Shown here piece after piece: positions 1 to 8,360 of a stretch of 59,509 bases of DNA. The translations under genes and the position numbers were made by a program. The notes below the pieces were generated by a model that was given only the letters and a program-made list of their open reading frames with translations, had not been told where the DNA came from and did not search any database. The DNA is from an uncultured Prevotellaceae bacterium (GTDB taxonomy: Bacteria > Bacteroidota > Bacteroidia > Bacteroidales > Bacteroidaceae), in the NCBI GenBank assembly GCA_900313235.1, contig OMQN01000021.1, forward strand, positions 1 through 59,509, given 5' to 3'. Every line of letters starts with the position of its first letter. Within the stretch, counting starts at the first letter, position 1.

Positions 1-351
1 GTTATCCCCGAGCTGAATGGTAAGCTGATCGGTGCTGCTCAGCGCGTTCCAACTCCTACAGGTTCTACCACTATCCTGCACGCTGTTGTTAAGGGTGAGG
101 TAACTGTTGAGGGTATCAACGCTGCCATGAAGGCTGCTACCAACGAGAGTTTCGGTTACACTGAGGAGAAGCTGGTTTCTAGCGACATCATCGGTATGAA
201 GTATGGTTCACTCTTCGACGCTAACCAGACTATGGTCAGCAAGATGGAGGATGGCAACTCTCTCGTACAGGTTGTTGCTTGGTACGACAATGAGAACTCT
301 TACACTTCTCAGATGGTTCGTACTATCAAGTACCTCGCTGAGCTGAAATAA
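1..351 (+). CDS. gap: Glyceraldehyde-3-phosphate dehydrogenase, C-terminal part
   Basis: The reading frame is open from base 1 and ends in TAA at 349-351, so the N-terminal NAD-binding half lies outside the window. The 116 visible codons match the GAPDH C-terminal catalytic domain: the stretch reading [13 protein letters not shown] followed later by WYDNENSY are family signatures. The enzyme oxidises glyceraldehyde-3-phosphate to 1,3-bisphosphoglycerate in glycolysis, in the cytoplasm. A strong intrinsic terminator follows 23 bases after the stop. The codon choice (many GCT, GGT, GTT) is that of a highly expressed gene, like groEL and rplY here. Confidence 0.95.
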   Translation, partial: VIPELNGKLIGAAQRVPTPTGSTTILHAVVKGEVTVEGINAAMKAATNESFGYTEEKLVSSDIIGMKYGSLFDANQTMVSKMEDGNSLVQVVAWYDNENSYTSQMVRTIKYLAELK

Positions 352-374
352 TACCACTCAGAAATAAAATTTGT

Positions 375-404
375 GCCGTCCGATTTTGTCGGACGGCATT
401 TTTT
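375..404 (+). terminator. Intrinsic terminator after gap
   Basis: A perfect 8-bp stem (375-382 with 390-397, GCCGTCCG/CGGACGGC) with a 7-nt loop is followed by a T run at 399-404. The -33 box of the next promoter lies inside the loop. Confidence 0.9.
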
Positions 405-415
405 ATGTAATTTTG
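385..415 (+). promoter_or_regulatory. Bacteroidota-type promoter for miaA
   Basis: TTTG at 385-388, a 19-nt spacer, and TAATTTTG at 408-415 match the TTTG-N19-21-TAnnTTTG consensus. Transcription would start only a few bases before the ATG at 425. This supports ATG 425 and makes the in-frame TTG at 371, which lies before the terminator stem, implausible as a start. Confidence 0.75.
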
Positions 416-424
416 CCCACCGAT

Positions 425-1408
425 ATGAAGAAGATGATTACCATTCTTGGACCGACAGCCAGTGGCAAGACCCCTCTTGCTGCTGCCTTGGCGGTAGCAT
501 TACCAGCCGTGGATGGCGAATGTGGCGGAGAGATAATCTCTGCCGACTCTCGCCAGGTCTATCGCCGCATGGATATCGGCACTGGCAAGGACCTCTGCGA
601 CTATCGTGTGTCGACGGGGGAACCGTCGGCCACAGGTGCGACCGCTGCTTCAATGGTCAATGTGCCCTACCACCTCATCGACATCTGCGAGCCCGGCACC
701 AAGTACAACCTCTTCCAGTATCAGCAGGACTTCTTTGACGCCTATAATAATATAATAGGTAAGGGCAAGACACCTATCCTCTGTGGTGGTACTGGCCTCT
801 ATATCGAGGCCGTGCTCAAGGGCTACCAGTTGTCGCCCGTCCCCCAGAACCCCCAGCTGCGGGCTCGTCTGGAGGGTAAGACGCTCGACGAACTGACGCA
901 GATGCTCATGGCACTGAAGGAACAGAACGGTTCTGTGATGCACAACAAGACGGACGTAGACTCTTGTCAGCGCGCCATCCGTGCCATCGAGATTGAGGAG
1001 TACAACCTCCATACACCTATGCCCAAGCGTGAACTGCCGCCCATCGACTCGCTGATTATTGGTGTGAACATCGACCGCGAGGCTCGTCGCGAGAAGATTA
1101 CCCGTCGACTGAAGGCCCGTCTGGAGGAAGGCATGATAGACGAGGTTAAAGGACTGCTCGCCGAGGGCATTCCCGCCGACGACCTCATCTATTACGGTTT
1201 GGAGTATAAGTTTGTCACGGAGTATCTCGTTGGCAAGACCACCTACGACGAGATGTACCAGCGTCTGGAGATTGCCATCCACCAGTTTGCCAAGCGTCAG
1301 ATGACGTGGTTCCGTGGCATGGAGCGCCGTGGCTTCACCATCCACTGGATTGACGCCCTGCAGCCCATGGACGAAAAGGTCCGCCAGATATTATCACTCC
1401 TCTCTTAA
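425..1408 (+). CDS. miaA: tRNA dimethylallyltransferase MiaA
   Basis: 327 residues. It transfers a dimethylallyl group to N6 of A37 in tRNAs that read UNN codons. The P-loop GPTASGKT is near residue 8, ADSRQVYRRMDIGTGKD near 40, and PYHLIDI before residue 90; the C-terminal part holds the tRNA-binding region (QFAKRQMTWFR). Two loops look longer than usual: PAVDGECGG before the EIISADSR motif, and about 14 residues (STGEPSATGATAASM) before PYHLID. The second contains a 17-nt hairpin element (612-628) also found in trpF, trpC and thiL. Start chosen from the promoter 9 bases upstream. Confidence 0.95.
   Translation: MKKMITILGPTASGKTPLAAALAVALPAVDGECGGEIISADSRQVYRRMDIGTGKDLCDYRVSTGEPSATGATAASMVNVPYHLIDICEPGTKYNLFQYQQDFFDAYNNIIGKGKTPILCGGTGLYIEAVLKGYQLSPVPQNPQLRARLEGKTLDELTQMLMALKEQNGSVMHNKTDVDSCQRAIRAIEIEEYNLHTPMPKRELPPIDSLIIGVNIDREARREKITRRLKARLEEGMIDEVKGLLAEGIPADDLIYYGLEYKFVTEYLVGKTTYDEMYQRLEIAIHQFAKRQMTWFRGMERRGFTIHWIDALQPMDEKVRQILSLLS
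612..628. repeat. 17-nt hairpin element inside miaA
   Basis: CGACGG-GGGAA-CCGTCG: a 6-bp perfect stem with a 5-nt loop, in the extra loop of MiaA. Related copies lie at 16737, 17465 and 36175. Confidence 0.55.
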
Positions 1409-1416
1409 TCTTTCAC

Positions 1417-1451
1417 CTTAAATGTTTAATGTTTAATCTTTAATCTATAAA
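1417..1451. repeat. 7-bp degenerate array, GTTTAAT type
   Basis: Units such as CTTAAAT, GTTTAAT, GTTTAAT and CTTTAAT fill most of the 43-bp gap between the miaA stop and the next start. The same unit type is at 10265-10316. Confidence 0.7.
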
Positions 1452-2531
1452 ATGGCTCTCCCCGTTAAGAAACCCCGTTTAGAATGGCTCGATGCCCTGC
1501 GAGGCTTTACCATGATACTTGTCGTAGCCAATCACGTCAGTCAGATGGGCTTCGAACAGAATTGGAAGTGGTCGTCGTCGTTGCCTTTCCTCTTGCTGTT
1601 CCGTATGCCGCTGTTCTTCTTTGTCAGTGGATTCCTGGCTTACAAGGCCGCACAGGTGTGGGATGCCCACAATCTCGGACAGCTACTTGTCAAGAAGCTT
1701 AAGGTGCAGATTATTCCCACCGCCTGCTTCTTCTTCCTGTTCTGTGCTATGATGTCGCCCCACTTCGTGGATGCCGTTGTCACCAATTTCCACTCGGCCA
1801 CCAAGGGTGGCTATTGGTTTACCATCGCCCTGTTGTGGATGTTTGTCATCTACTACCTCTTCGCTTATGTAGAGAGCAAGCTCCACGTCAAGTCGTGGAT
1901 ACCCATCACCGTCCTCTTCCTCGTCTCCTTGGTGTTCTATGAGACCTGTTTCCTCCCCAAGTATTTCTCATGGGCACAGGGTTATAAGGGCGACCATGTG
2001 CAGTGGATTGACGACCTGTCGCTGGGCCGTGTGTTCATCCATTTCCCCTTCTTCCTCTATGGCAACATCGTTCACCGCTATTGGGATAAGTCACAGAAGC
2101 TCATGGACTCCAAGTGGTTCTATCCGTTGGTCATCATCCTCGTGCTTTGGGCAACCCTTGACGTGCTGAAGTGGCACCAGCTGCGCTTGGAGTGGACCAA
2201 CTTGCCGTCCACCATTGCCAAATTCGGACTTCTCACCATCGTCTTTATGTACTTCCGCAGCTACCAGCAGTACTTCACCAAGTTGACCGTCATTGGCGCC
2301 TCCCTACAGTATATAGGTCGTCGCACGCTTGACATCTACCTCATCCACTTCTTCTTCATGCCTAACGTTCCAATCATCGGCATGTTCTTCGACAAATACC
2401 GCCATAACTTCGTTCTCGACACCACCATCTCTGTAGCGATGGCGTTGCTGATTATTGGCTTCTGCTGCATCTCGTCGAACATTCTGCGCGTCAGCCCCTT
2501 CTTCAAGAAGTGGCTCTTCGGGCGCTCATAA
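1452..2531 (+). CDS. Acyltransferase 3 family membrane protein
   Basis: 359 residues, hydrophobic throughout, with roughly ten predicted membrane segments. The N-terminus LEWLDALRGFTMILVVANHV carries the family pattern (Leu-Asp-x-x-Arg-Gly and a downstream Asn-His with the likely catalytic His). Members transfer acyl groups to cell-surface glycans, lipids or small molecules; the substrate cannot be told from sequence. It follows miaA across a short repeat array and may share its transcript. The hairpin after the gene has its T tail only on the opposite strand, so it does not serve this gene well. Confidence 0.85.
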   Translation: MALPVKKPRLEWLDALRGFTMILVVANHVSQMGFEQNWKWSSSLPFLLLFRMPLFFFVSGFLAYKAAQVWDAHNLGQLLVKKLKVQIIPTACFFFLFCAMMSPHFVDAVVTNFHSATKGGYWFTIALLWMFVIYYLFAYVESKLHVKSWIPITVLFLVSLVFYETCFLPKYFSWAQGYKGDHVQWIDDLSLGRVFIHFPFFLYGNIVHRYWDKSQKLMDSKWFYPLVIILVLWATLDVLKWHQLRLEWTNLPSTIAKFGLLTIVFMYFRSYQQYFTKLTVIGASLQYIGRRTLDIYLIHFFFMPNVPIIGMFFDKYRHNFVLDTTISVAMALLIIGFCCISSNILRVSPFFKKWLFGRS

Positions 2532-2546
2532 ACCAATAGTTGTTTT

Positions 2547-2583
2547 AAAAAAGCATCGCACAGGAGATTGTCCTGTGCGATGC
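2547..2583 (-). terminator. Terminator after the 43-residue peptide
   Basis: Perfect 13-bp stem (2553-2565 with 2571-2583, GCATCGCACAGGA) with a 5-nt loop; on the minus strand it is followed by six T (2552-2547). It closes the minus-strand secreted-protein unit. Confidence 0.85.
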
Positions 2584-2608
2584 GGGTGGGTTACCAGTTG
2601 AATACAGA

Positions 2609-2740
2609 TTAAATGAGGTTATTAATGTCGTTCTCTTCTTCGTCTGGGTGAAGATTAAGAGAGGAATTTGACGTTGCTAGCATCTGCATGGTTTGTATCT
2701 TGATGACATCTATTTGGGGATTGATATATATCTTTTTCAT
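2609..2740 (-). CDS. Small acidic peptide, MKKxYINP family
   Basis: 43 residues, beginning MKKIYINPQIDVIKIQTMQM and ending in an acidic, Asn-rich tail (HPDEEENDINNLI). The N-terminal pattern MKK-x-YINP-x-x-[ED]-V-[IV]-K matches the 68-residue peptide at 5366-5572, and both follow a large secreted protein across the same 36-nt sequence. A terminator with a six-T tail lies just downstream. Conserved leader-like start plus variable acidic tail is what a precursor or secreted peptide could look like, but no modification enzyme or dedicated transporter is adjacent. Function unknown. The duplicated context and conserved N-terminus make it a credible gene despite its size. Confidence 0.7.
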   Translation of the reverse strand: MKKIYINPQIDVIKIQTMQMLATSNSSLNLHPDEEENDINNLI

Positions 2741-2763
2741 ATTAGTTCTTTTTTTATTTTTGG

Positions 2764-2799
2764 GGAAAGAAATTACCACAAATTAATCAAAAATTTCTT
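2764..2799 (-). repeat. 36-nt conserved leader before small peptide (copy 1)
   Basis: Identical over 36 nt to 5594-5629. Read on the minus strand it begins AAGAAATTTTTGATTAATTT and ends AATTTCTTTCC, so 8-nt ends (AAGAAATT/AATTTCTT) can pair. It sits between the large gene's stop and the small peptide's ATG. Confidence 0.75.
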
Positions 2800-2858
2800 T
2801 TATACCGAAGCGTACATCGTAATTTCTGGATAATTCTTTGATAATTTCTTTCAGTACT

Positions 2859-5270
2859 TTACTTTACAATCACTTTCTTGCCATTCACGATGTATAGGCC
2901 CTTCGTAGGCTGAGCAACCTTGCGCCCCTGCAGGTCGTAGTACTCTCCCTCGCCTTTGGAGAGGGACGGGGTGAGGTTGTTGATAGCGGTTGTTTCGCCA
3001 TCGAAGTCGAAGCCCAGGAACTCGTGAGCGCCACTTGTAACAGCAGAAGCGGGAACAATAGCGCGACCAGCACCTAATGAGCCACCCATCCACTTGTAGA
3101 AACCAACACCAGAAGAACCATTAGACAAGACATAAACACCATTGCTTGTACTCTCTGTACTAACCTCAAGAATGTTGCCAGTGGGTTCTTCCGGAGTGTC
3201 AGTCACTGTTAGCGTGTAGTCTGTGGATGCAGTGCCTTTCAGAACGTAGGCACTACCTGCCTTGATAGATTCAACCGATGTTAACTGAATCTTACCTTTA
3301 CCTGCACTTACAGCTTTGTATGCCGTAAGACCTGCAGGCAGCGTAGCACTAACAGCTGAAATCAGAGTCTTGTAACCTGTAGAGCCAATGGTGATGTCGT
3401 ATGAATTAGCTGTGGACTTTTTGTACAGCTGGACATCTTCTTGGGTTCCTGTAAAATAACGGAAACGGGTCTGGCCTGAAGTCTTGTTGTACTGAAGAGC
3501 AGGTCCTGCGGACGAAGTGATCACAGCATTTCCATTACCATTAAATGTGATAGTATTGGTCATTGTGGTAGTACTTGTATTCAAACCATTTGAATTAGTT
3601 GTTCTACCGATATATTTACCAGACTTACTCAACAATGTCTTTTCGGTCGCATCGTAAGTGAAAATCGCATTATTTGTTTCATTAGAGCTGGCAATAGTAT
3701 TATTCGTAATAGTAACATTGATATAATTGCTTGTCGCATCCAGCGTTTGGAGATTTCCATTGAACGCAACCTTCTGTGATTCACAAACAATCAGATAGTC
3801 ACCATCTGTGAGTTCGGCTGTAGAGGTTATCTTTGTAAAACCGCCTACACTTGATCCCTCTGGTACAACTGCGTCTCTGTTCTTAATAGTCACTTTGACA
3901 GCATCGCTTCCTGCATTGTAGTCATCATTAGCAGCAACGCTGATAGTGATAGTTGCAGTTCCAACAGCTAAAGCTTTCAGTTTGCCACCTTCCACTTTTG
4001 CAACGTCTTCGTCGCTTGACCCGTATGATACTGATCCTGTTGAAGTAATGGTGAATAGATCTTCGGCATCCATCTCAGTTTCCCTGTACATGTCAAAGTC
4101 AGCAATCGCAACCAATTCTGGAGCATTCTTGCGTTTGAAGTATACCTGTTCAGTATTAGTAATCTGCGGAGTTGTATTGTTATATAATTTAAACTTTCCA
4201 AGGAGAGTCACAATGTCTTTCGCCTTCATGTCATTGGCTGATGCAAAGTCTGCTCCATTTAAACCTTTTCCTTGGTAAACAGTCATTGAACCTGCTGATT
4301 CACCATTGTCAGAAATGTAATAGGTAAGAGTTTTATCAGTACTATTATATGTCCCTACTGAATATACAATACCATTTAAATAGTATTGTGTGTCTGCATC
4401 AAAAAGGCCATTTGAGATAAATATCCTTGCCTCTGCAACAGTATATGCATTATTAGCAGCGCTACCGTCATGCTCGAATACATAGATGGTATAAGATGCA
4501 TTACCTGCATCATGCGTAGCATCTCCCTCTGTTGATGCGGTTATCATGGCACTACCAATCTTATTCTTTATAGTGATGGCACCAGATGTGGTGTTTACAT
4601 CAGCAACAGTTGCATCGCTTGTTGAATATGTTACTGCTAAACTATTTGGATTTTCCAATGTAGGAGTTGAAAAAGCGGCACCAAAAGTCGTTGCATATTT
4701 TACCGTACTATACGACAATCCAGCCTCTTCCTTTCCAGAAGTCTGTTTCTTGAAAAGATAACATCCTGGATAACTATTAGATGTTGCATATGCACCTATA
4801 CTATTACTATTACGTGCAATATAACGAGTATTTGCCGATCTGTTTGTTATTCTGTAATCGGATGGTGATGGAGTAATAATCCATTGTTCTTTGTTATTTG
4901 TAGTTGAGGTGGCCGTTTCAAAATTAGTACTGCTACCATATCCCAAATAATCATTTGCACTATATTTTAGTGTATAATATGTATTGTTTCCATCGGTTAC
5001 AGTTCCCAAAGTAAATTCCAATGGGATAGCAGTCGTAGTAGTAATTGTGTTTTCGGAGATAGAAAAACCAGATGATGTGTGTGTTAATTTAGTACCATAT
5101 CCTGTTACTAAGTAGTCTGTATTATCTGACACTTCTGCGATAACATAGTTGCTTCCTGCGACCAAATCACTGGCACTTGTCACTTTGACATAAGTTGCTG
5201 CCCAACCACATTGATTTCCCACTACCAGGGCACATAGCAGGACAAGAGATTTTAATAAAAGTTTTTTCAT
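2859..5270 (-). CDS. Large secreted repeat-domain protein with C-terminal sorting-like tail
   Basis: 803 residues with a signal peptide (MKKLLLKSLVLLCALVVG...GWA). In order I see: a beta-rich N-terminal module; an Ig-like BIG2-type segment (about 190-265); an OB-like region starting AYTVAEARIF that resembles DUF6359; a second BIG2-like segment (about 390-465); a module opening with ITSTAELTDGDYLIVCES, matching YVKVTDVSALENGDAVLIVCE in the 693-residue neighbour; and a C-terminus reading YYDLQGRKVAQPTKGLYIVN. That tail is shared with the proteins at 5638-7719 and 59197-59509 and resembles Bacteroidota C-terminal sorting or anchoring domains. No catalytic residues recognised. The segment TPSLSKGEGE is encoded by a dispersed GC-rich repeat (2944-2976). 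Confidence 0.8.
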   Translation of the reverse strand: MKKLLLKSLVLLCALVVGNQCGWAATYVKVTSASDLVAGSNYVIAEVSDNTDYLVTGYGTKLTHTSSGFSISENTITTTTAIPLEFTLGTVTDGNNTYYTLKYSANDYLGYGSSTNFETATSTTNNKEQWIITPSPSDYRITNRSANTRYIARNSNSIGAYATSNSYPGCYLFKKQTSGKEEAGLSYSTVKYATTFGAAFSTPTLENPNSLAVTYSTSDATVADVNTTSGAITIKNKIGSAMITASTEGDATHDAGNASYTIYVFEHDGSAANNAYTVAEARIFISNGLFDADTQYYLNGIVYSVGTYNSTDKTLTYYISDNGESAGSMTVYQGKGLNGADFASANDMKAKDIVTLLGKFKLYNNTTPQITNTEQVYFKRKNAPELVAIADFDMYRETEMDAEDLFTITSTGSVSYGSSDEDVAKVEGGKLKALAVGTATITISVAANDDYNAGSDAVKVTIKNRDAVVPEGSSVGGFTKITSTAELTDGDYLIVCESQKVAFNGNLQTLDATSNYINVTITNNTIASSNETNNAIFTYDATEKTLLSKSGKYIGRTTNSNGLNTSTTTMTNTITFNGNGNAVITSSAGPALQYNKTSGQTRFRYFTGTQEDVQLYKKSTANSYDITIGSTGYKTLISAVSATLPAGLTAYKAVSAGKGKIQLTSVESIKAGSAYVLKGTASTDYTLTVTDTPEEPTGNILEVSTESTSNGVYVLSNGSSGVGFYKWMGGSLGAGRAIVPASAVTSGAHEFLGFDFDGETTAINNLTPSLSKGEGEYYDLQGRKVAQPTKGLYIVNGKKVIVK
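2944..2976 (-). repeat. GC-rich palindromic repeat inside secreted protein gene
   Basis: On the minus strand it reads CCTCACCCCGTCCCTCTCC then AAAGGCGAGGGAG. This corresponds to the pair at 31775-31857 and here encodes LTPSLSKGEGE just before the conserved LQGRK tail. Confidence 0.65.
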
Positions 5271-5330
5271 AATTGATTATTATTTAGTTTTTATTACCTT
5301 TGCTAATTGCTTTCTCTATGCTTATAGCAG

Positions 5331-5360
5331 ATAGCACAGGGGGCACTCCCCCTGTGCTAT
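5331..5360 (-). other. Intercistronic GC-rich hairpin after small peptide
   Basis: Perfect 13-bp stem (ATAGCACAGGGGG/CCCCCTGTGCTAT) with a CACT loop, directly after the 68-residue peptide. It has no T tail, unlike the related GCACAGG hairpin at 2553-2583, and may act as an mRNA stability or partial-termination element between the two cassettes. Confidence 0.7.
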
Positions 5361-5365
5361 GAAGA

Positions 5366-5572
5366 TTAGAAGTTGTCGAAGTCGGTGATGTCGCCGAGGT
5401 CTGGACTAAGGACTTCGTCGTCTAAGATACTAGGATTGAGCTCTGTAGATGGCTCAAGCGTTATTTCGCCACCTCCCAAGTCATCGAATACTGCGGGTGA
5501 GCCTATTAGAAGGTTCTGACCGATATTCAACTTTACGACCTCTGTTGTCGGATTGATATATGTCTTTTTCAT
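5366..5572 (-). CDS. Small acidic peptide, MKKxYINP family
   Basis: 68 residues; begins MKKTYINPTTEVVKLNIGQN, followed by LLIGSPA and a very acidic tail with many Asp and Glu, ending DITDFDNF. It shares its first ~14 residues with the 43-residue peptide at 2609-2740 and has the same 36-nt leader and GCACAGG hairpin context. No signal peptide or Cys is present. The conserved N-terminal third and divergent tail suggest a leader-plus-variable-tail layout; function is unknown. Confidence 0.75.
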   Translation of the reverse strand: MKKTYINPTTEVVKLNIGQNLLIGSPAVFDDLGGGEITLEPSTELNPSILDDEVLSPDLGDITDFDNF

Positions 5573-5593
5573 TGTCTATTCTTTTTAGGTTTT

Positions 5594-5629
5594 GGAAAGA
5601 AATTACCACAAATTAATCAAAAATTTCTT
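5594..5629 (-). repeat. 36-nt conserved leader before small peptide (copy 2)
   Basis: Identical to 2764-2799 over 36 nt, in the same place between a large gene's stop (5638) and a small peptide's start (5572). Confidence 0.75.
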
Positions 5630-5637
5630 CCAGTACA

Positions 5638-7719
5638 TTATTTTACAATTACCTTACGTCCATTCACGATGTATAGGCCCTTCGTAGGCTGAACAACCTT
5701 GCGACCCTGCAGGTCAAAGATGTCATTCGTGTTATTCGTGAGATTCGTGTTCGTTATTTCGTTCACACCAGTTACGCCCATATCCTCTAAGTCAATAAAG
5801 ATGTGTGCAGAGGAGATGGTGGTCTGGATGTAAGCCTTGTCTTTAGCAACGGTCATGCCGCCAGCTTTGTAGAAACCTACCACGCCATTGTGCTTGCCAA
5901 GGACGTAATTGTAATATCCTCCATCTTGAGAAGCTACTGCGGCACCAGTACCACGCTGGAACAGGTTGCCAGTGACATCGTCGGCAGTGGTGGCTACGGG
6001 AACATCGAAGTTGGTGGCATCGTTCTTGGCACGGAGCAGTACGCCAGTGGCAGCAGGCACCTTGTTGACCTTGTGCAGCTTGATGGCGCCAGCCTCTTCC
6101 TTAGCGATGTAGGCCTCCAGATTCTCCACGTTGGTAAAGTCGAGAGCAGTATTACAAGCAAATGTCGCTAAACCGGCAGAAGAAACGGTGATAGCCCTGT
6201 TGACCTCTTTGTATATCTGGACAATATTCTGATTCGTATCGCCAGTTCCATAACAACTAAATAGAGAGTTTGTAGAGTTATGCTTTAACCATTTACGACT
6301 GTTATTGCCCTGGAACAGTATTTTGGCATTACCATTTGTGAAAGTAATCTCTGCTTTTGCATTGTGGTTGGCATCTGGAGTAGCTTCTGTCTTAAGATGG
6401 TTACTAGTATTAGAGGCTGCATAAAGGAATCCTGTTCCAGTATAGAAATAGAAGTAGTTGCCAATCTTCATCAGTACAAGTTTCTGAACGTTAGAAGAAG
6501 GGCTGTCAATGATGTTGCCATTGATGGTGACCGCTTCTTCTCCGCGGTTATTTGTATTTTGTTCTGTGCTCATAGCAACATTGTCATTTTCGCAAACGAT
6601 TAATACGGCATCGCCGTTCTCAAGTGCGCTAACATCGGTCACCTTCACATAATAGTTGCTGTTGACGTTCTTGGGCTCGAGTGGCAGGTACGTATAGTTA
6701 AACGTCTTTACACTACTTGCATTATCGTATTGGTCGTATGCAATAGCCTTGATGACACAATCTGCGTTAAGAGTGAATGGATTCGAATATTTTGTACTTC
6801 CCTTAGTTGGCGCTGTATTATTGGTCGTGTAATAAATGTCGCAGCCTTCATCTGACGTAATTGTTACGGTAGCTCCTGTAGCAGTGATAGTCGGTTGGTC
6901 TGGCTTGATGGTGTATGTCGCAGTAACAACAGACGATGCTGTCATTCCATTTTTGAAAGCCTTAGCCTTAATGATTGTACCGCTCTTGGTAACAGAGATA
7001 GCTGTAGAGTATGTGGCGTCGCTTTCTGAAGGATCATCTGGTGTAGTACCGTCAACAGTCATCGTATAGTGGATAGTTGCTCCCTCTGTGTCGCAGGCGA
7101 GAGTAACATTCTGAGCCGTAGTATATGTTCCTGTTTCAACCGAGATTGTGGGTGTTGCTACAATAGATGAAGCGGTACCATCATCATAGGTGTAACTAAT
7201 ATAATAACACTTAACTCCCTTAGCAATATTTGTTACTGTTACTGTCAATACTGTACCTGTGGCCGTAGTGTTTGTAGCAGAAACTGTTACGTCGTTACCA
7301 GCGTCTAGTTCACCTGTACCAACAGTAGTGTCACCGACCTTTAATGTTATATCTCCTGCTGTACTAGTGAATCCGCCAAACTTGGCACTGAATGCTTTTA
7401 TGGTTCGGCTTTGCGGCAGTGTGGTGGTAAATGTAATACTGGTGACAGGTTTGCTAGCTGCTCCCACTTGACTATAAGTTGCAGATTGTGTAAATGACTT
7501 GGTATTACTTGTAACTGTTGTTATTGTCCAAGTATTGCCTTGGCTGTCATTGCCCGAATCTGTATAGGGGGAACTTGTGCCATTTTTACCCTCAATCATA
7601 GTGCTGCCAGATGCACTACCAAAATTAATAATACTTGTTACATCTACTGCCCAACCATCCAAACTGCCTGCTATCAGGGCACATAGCAGGAGCATTGATT
7701 TAAGTAATAGTTTCTTCAT
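5638..7719 (-). CDS. Large secreted protein with chitobiase-like Fn3 repeats and C-terminal sorting-like tail
   Basis: 693 residues. Signal peptide MKKLLLKSMLLLCALIAGS...GWA is nearly identical to that of the 803-residue neighbour, so the two probably arose by duplication. After a beta-rich N-terminal domain come two chitobiase/hexosaminidase C-terminal-like modules (about 190-345; patterns such as TYTTAQNVTLACDTEGATIHYT and ITSDEGCDIYYTTNNTAPT). Then comes the YVKVTDVSALENGDAVLIVCE module shared with the neighbour, a beta-rich region, and the tail FDLQGRKVVQPTKGLYIVN. Likely exported and surface-attached or secreted; no enzyme motif seen. First large gene of the minus-strand cassette; an AT-rich stretch with no clear TAnnTTTG box precedes it. 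Confidence 0.8.
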   Translation of the reverse strand: MKKLLLKSMLLLCALIAGSLDGWAVDVTSIINFGSASGSTMIEGKNGTSSPYTDSGNDSQGNTWTITTVTSNTKSFTQSATYSQVGAASKPVTSITFTTTLPQSRTIKAFSAKFGGFTSTAGDITLKVGDTTVGTGELDAGNDVTVSATNTTATGTVLTVTVTNIAKGVKCYYISYTYDDGTASSIVATPTISVETGTYTTAQNVTLACDTEGATIHYTMTVDGTTPDDPSESDATYSTAISVTKSGTIIKAKAFKNGMTASSVVTATYTIKPDQPTITATGATVTITSDEGCDIYYTTNNTAPTKGSTKYSNPFTLNADCVIKAIAYDQYDNASSVKTFNYTYLPLEPKNVNSNYYVKVTDVSALENGDAVLIVCENDNVAMSTEQNTNNRGEEAVTINGNIIDSPSSNVQKLVLMKIGNYFYFYTGTGFLYAASNTSNHLKTEATPDANHNAKAEITFTNGNAKILFQGNNSRKWLKHNSTNSLFSCYGTGDTNQNIVQIYKEVNRAITVSSAGLATFACNTALDFTNVENLEAYIAKEEAGAIKLHKVNKVPAATGVLLRAKNDATNFDVPVATTADDVTGNLFQRGTGAAVASQDGGYYNYVLGKHNGVVGFYKAGGMTVAKDKAYIQTTISSAHIFIDLEDMGVTGVNEITNTNLTNNTNDIFDLQGRKVVQPTKGLYIVNGRKVIVK

Positions 7720-7813
7720 AATAGATTTAATAAAGTTGATAAGATAGTTTTTAAAATGTGACTTGTTGCCATATTCGCTACAAAATTAGTAAAAGTTTTT
7801 GATATTTCCAAAC

Positions 7814-7843
7814 AAAAAGCCGGAAATAATTATTTCCGGCTTT
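7814..7843 (-). terminator. Terminator after DUF5606 gene
   Basis: Palindrome AAGCCGGAAATAA/TTATTTCCGGCTT (7816-7829 with 7830-7843). The minus strand continues with a T-rich stretch, and T-rich sequence also follows on the plus strand. Confidence 0.8.
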
Positions 7844-7887
7844 ATTTTACTCTGTTGTTGGTGTTTTTACAACGTCCTGTCAAGGAA

Positions 7888-8328
7888 TTAGTCCTTACGG
7901 TCATCGATGTTGTCACCTTCGGTGGGAGCCATCTCCTCTTCGAAGTCGGTGATGCCGGCCTTGACGAGGATGTCGTACCACTGGATGAGCTTCTTGATGT
8001 GCGAGTTCTGCACACGGTCCTGATCCCATTCGGGCAGCACCTTGGAGAAGTACTCGTGGAGCTCGTCGGGAGTGGCCTTCTTGAAGTTGACGCTGCTGGG
8101 CTTGCCCTGCTCCAGGTCGCGCATAGAGGCGAGAACTTTCATGAGGGGCACGTCGTCAGTCTCGGTGAACATGGCGATGTCGGCCAGTGAGGTGATGCGG
8201 TCAGAACCAAAAGCGGGAATGCGCTTGTGGGTCTCGTCCAAGGCCTCGACGATGAGGCTGTTCTTGGCACGTGATACTAACTTGTAGAGTCCGGGCTTGC
8301 CGGAGATGGCTAAAATAGTTTGTTTCAT
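7888..8328 (-). CDS. DUF5606 family protein
   Basis: 146 residues starting MKQTILAISGKPGLYKLVSR, the hallmark N-terminus of this Bacteroidota family. The family is small and soluble, of unknown function. The C-terminus is acidic (EEEMAPTEGDNIDD). It is the last gene of the nusB-yajC-ybbR-coaE run, 17 bases after coaE, and is followed by a terminator. The ISGKPGLYK segment resembles a nucleic-acid-binding Tudor/SH3-like start, but that is only an impression. Confidence 0.85.
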   Translation of the reverse strand: MKQTILAISGKPGLYKLVSRAKNSLIVEALDETHKRIPAFGSDRITSLADIAMFTETDDVPLMKVLASMRDLEQGKPSSVNFKKATPDELHEYFSKVLPEWDQDRVQNSHIKKLIQWYDILVKAGITDFEEEMAPTEGDNIDDRKD

Positions 8329-8331
8329 ATT

Positions 8332-8360
8332 TTTTCGTTATTACGTTATTTCGTTATTCG
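8332..8360. repeat. 8-bp degenerate array, CGTTATTA type
   Basis: CGTTATTA, CGTTATTT, CGTTATTCG across the coaE/DUF5606 junction. The coaE stop codon and its last residues (RITK) are inside it. Similar sequence lies at the trpC/trpF gap (17281-17300) and after the LysE gene (25501-25535). Confidence 0.6.

Noticed and set aside
371-424. Longer miaA start (TTG at 371)
   Set aside because: It lies just before a strong terminator stem and upstream of the miaA promoter; the family start fits ATG 425.
5331-5360. Intrinsic terminator after the 68-residue peptide
   Set aside because: The stem is perfect but no T run follows on either strand, so it is listed as an intercistronic hairpin instead.
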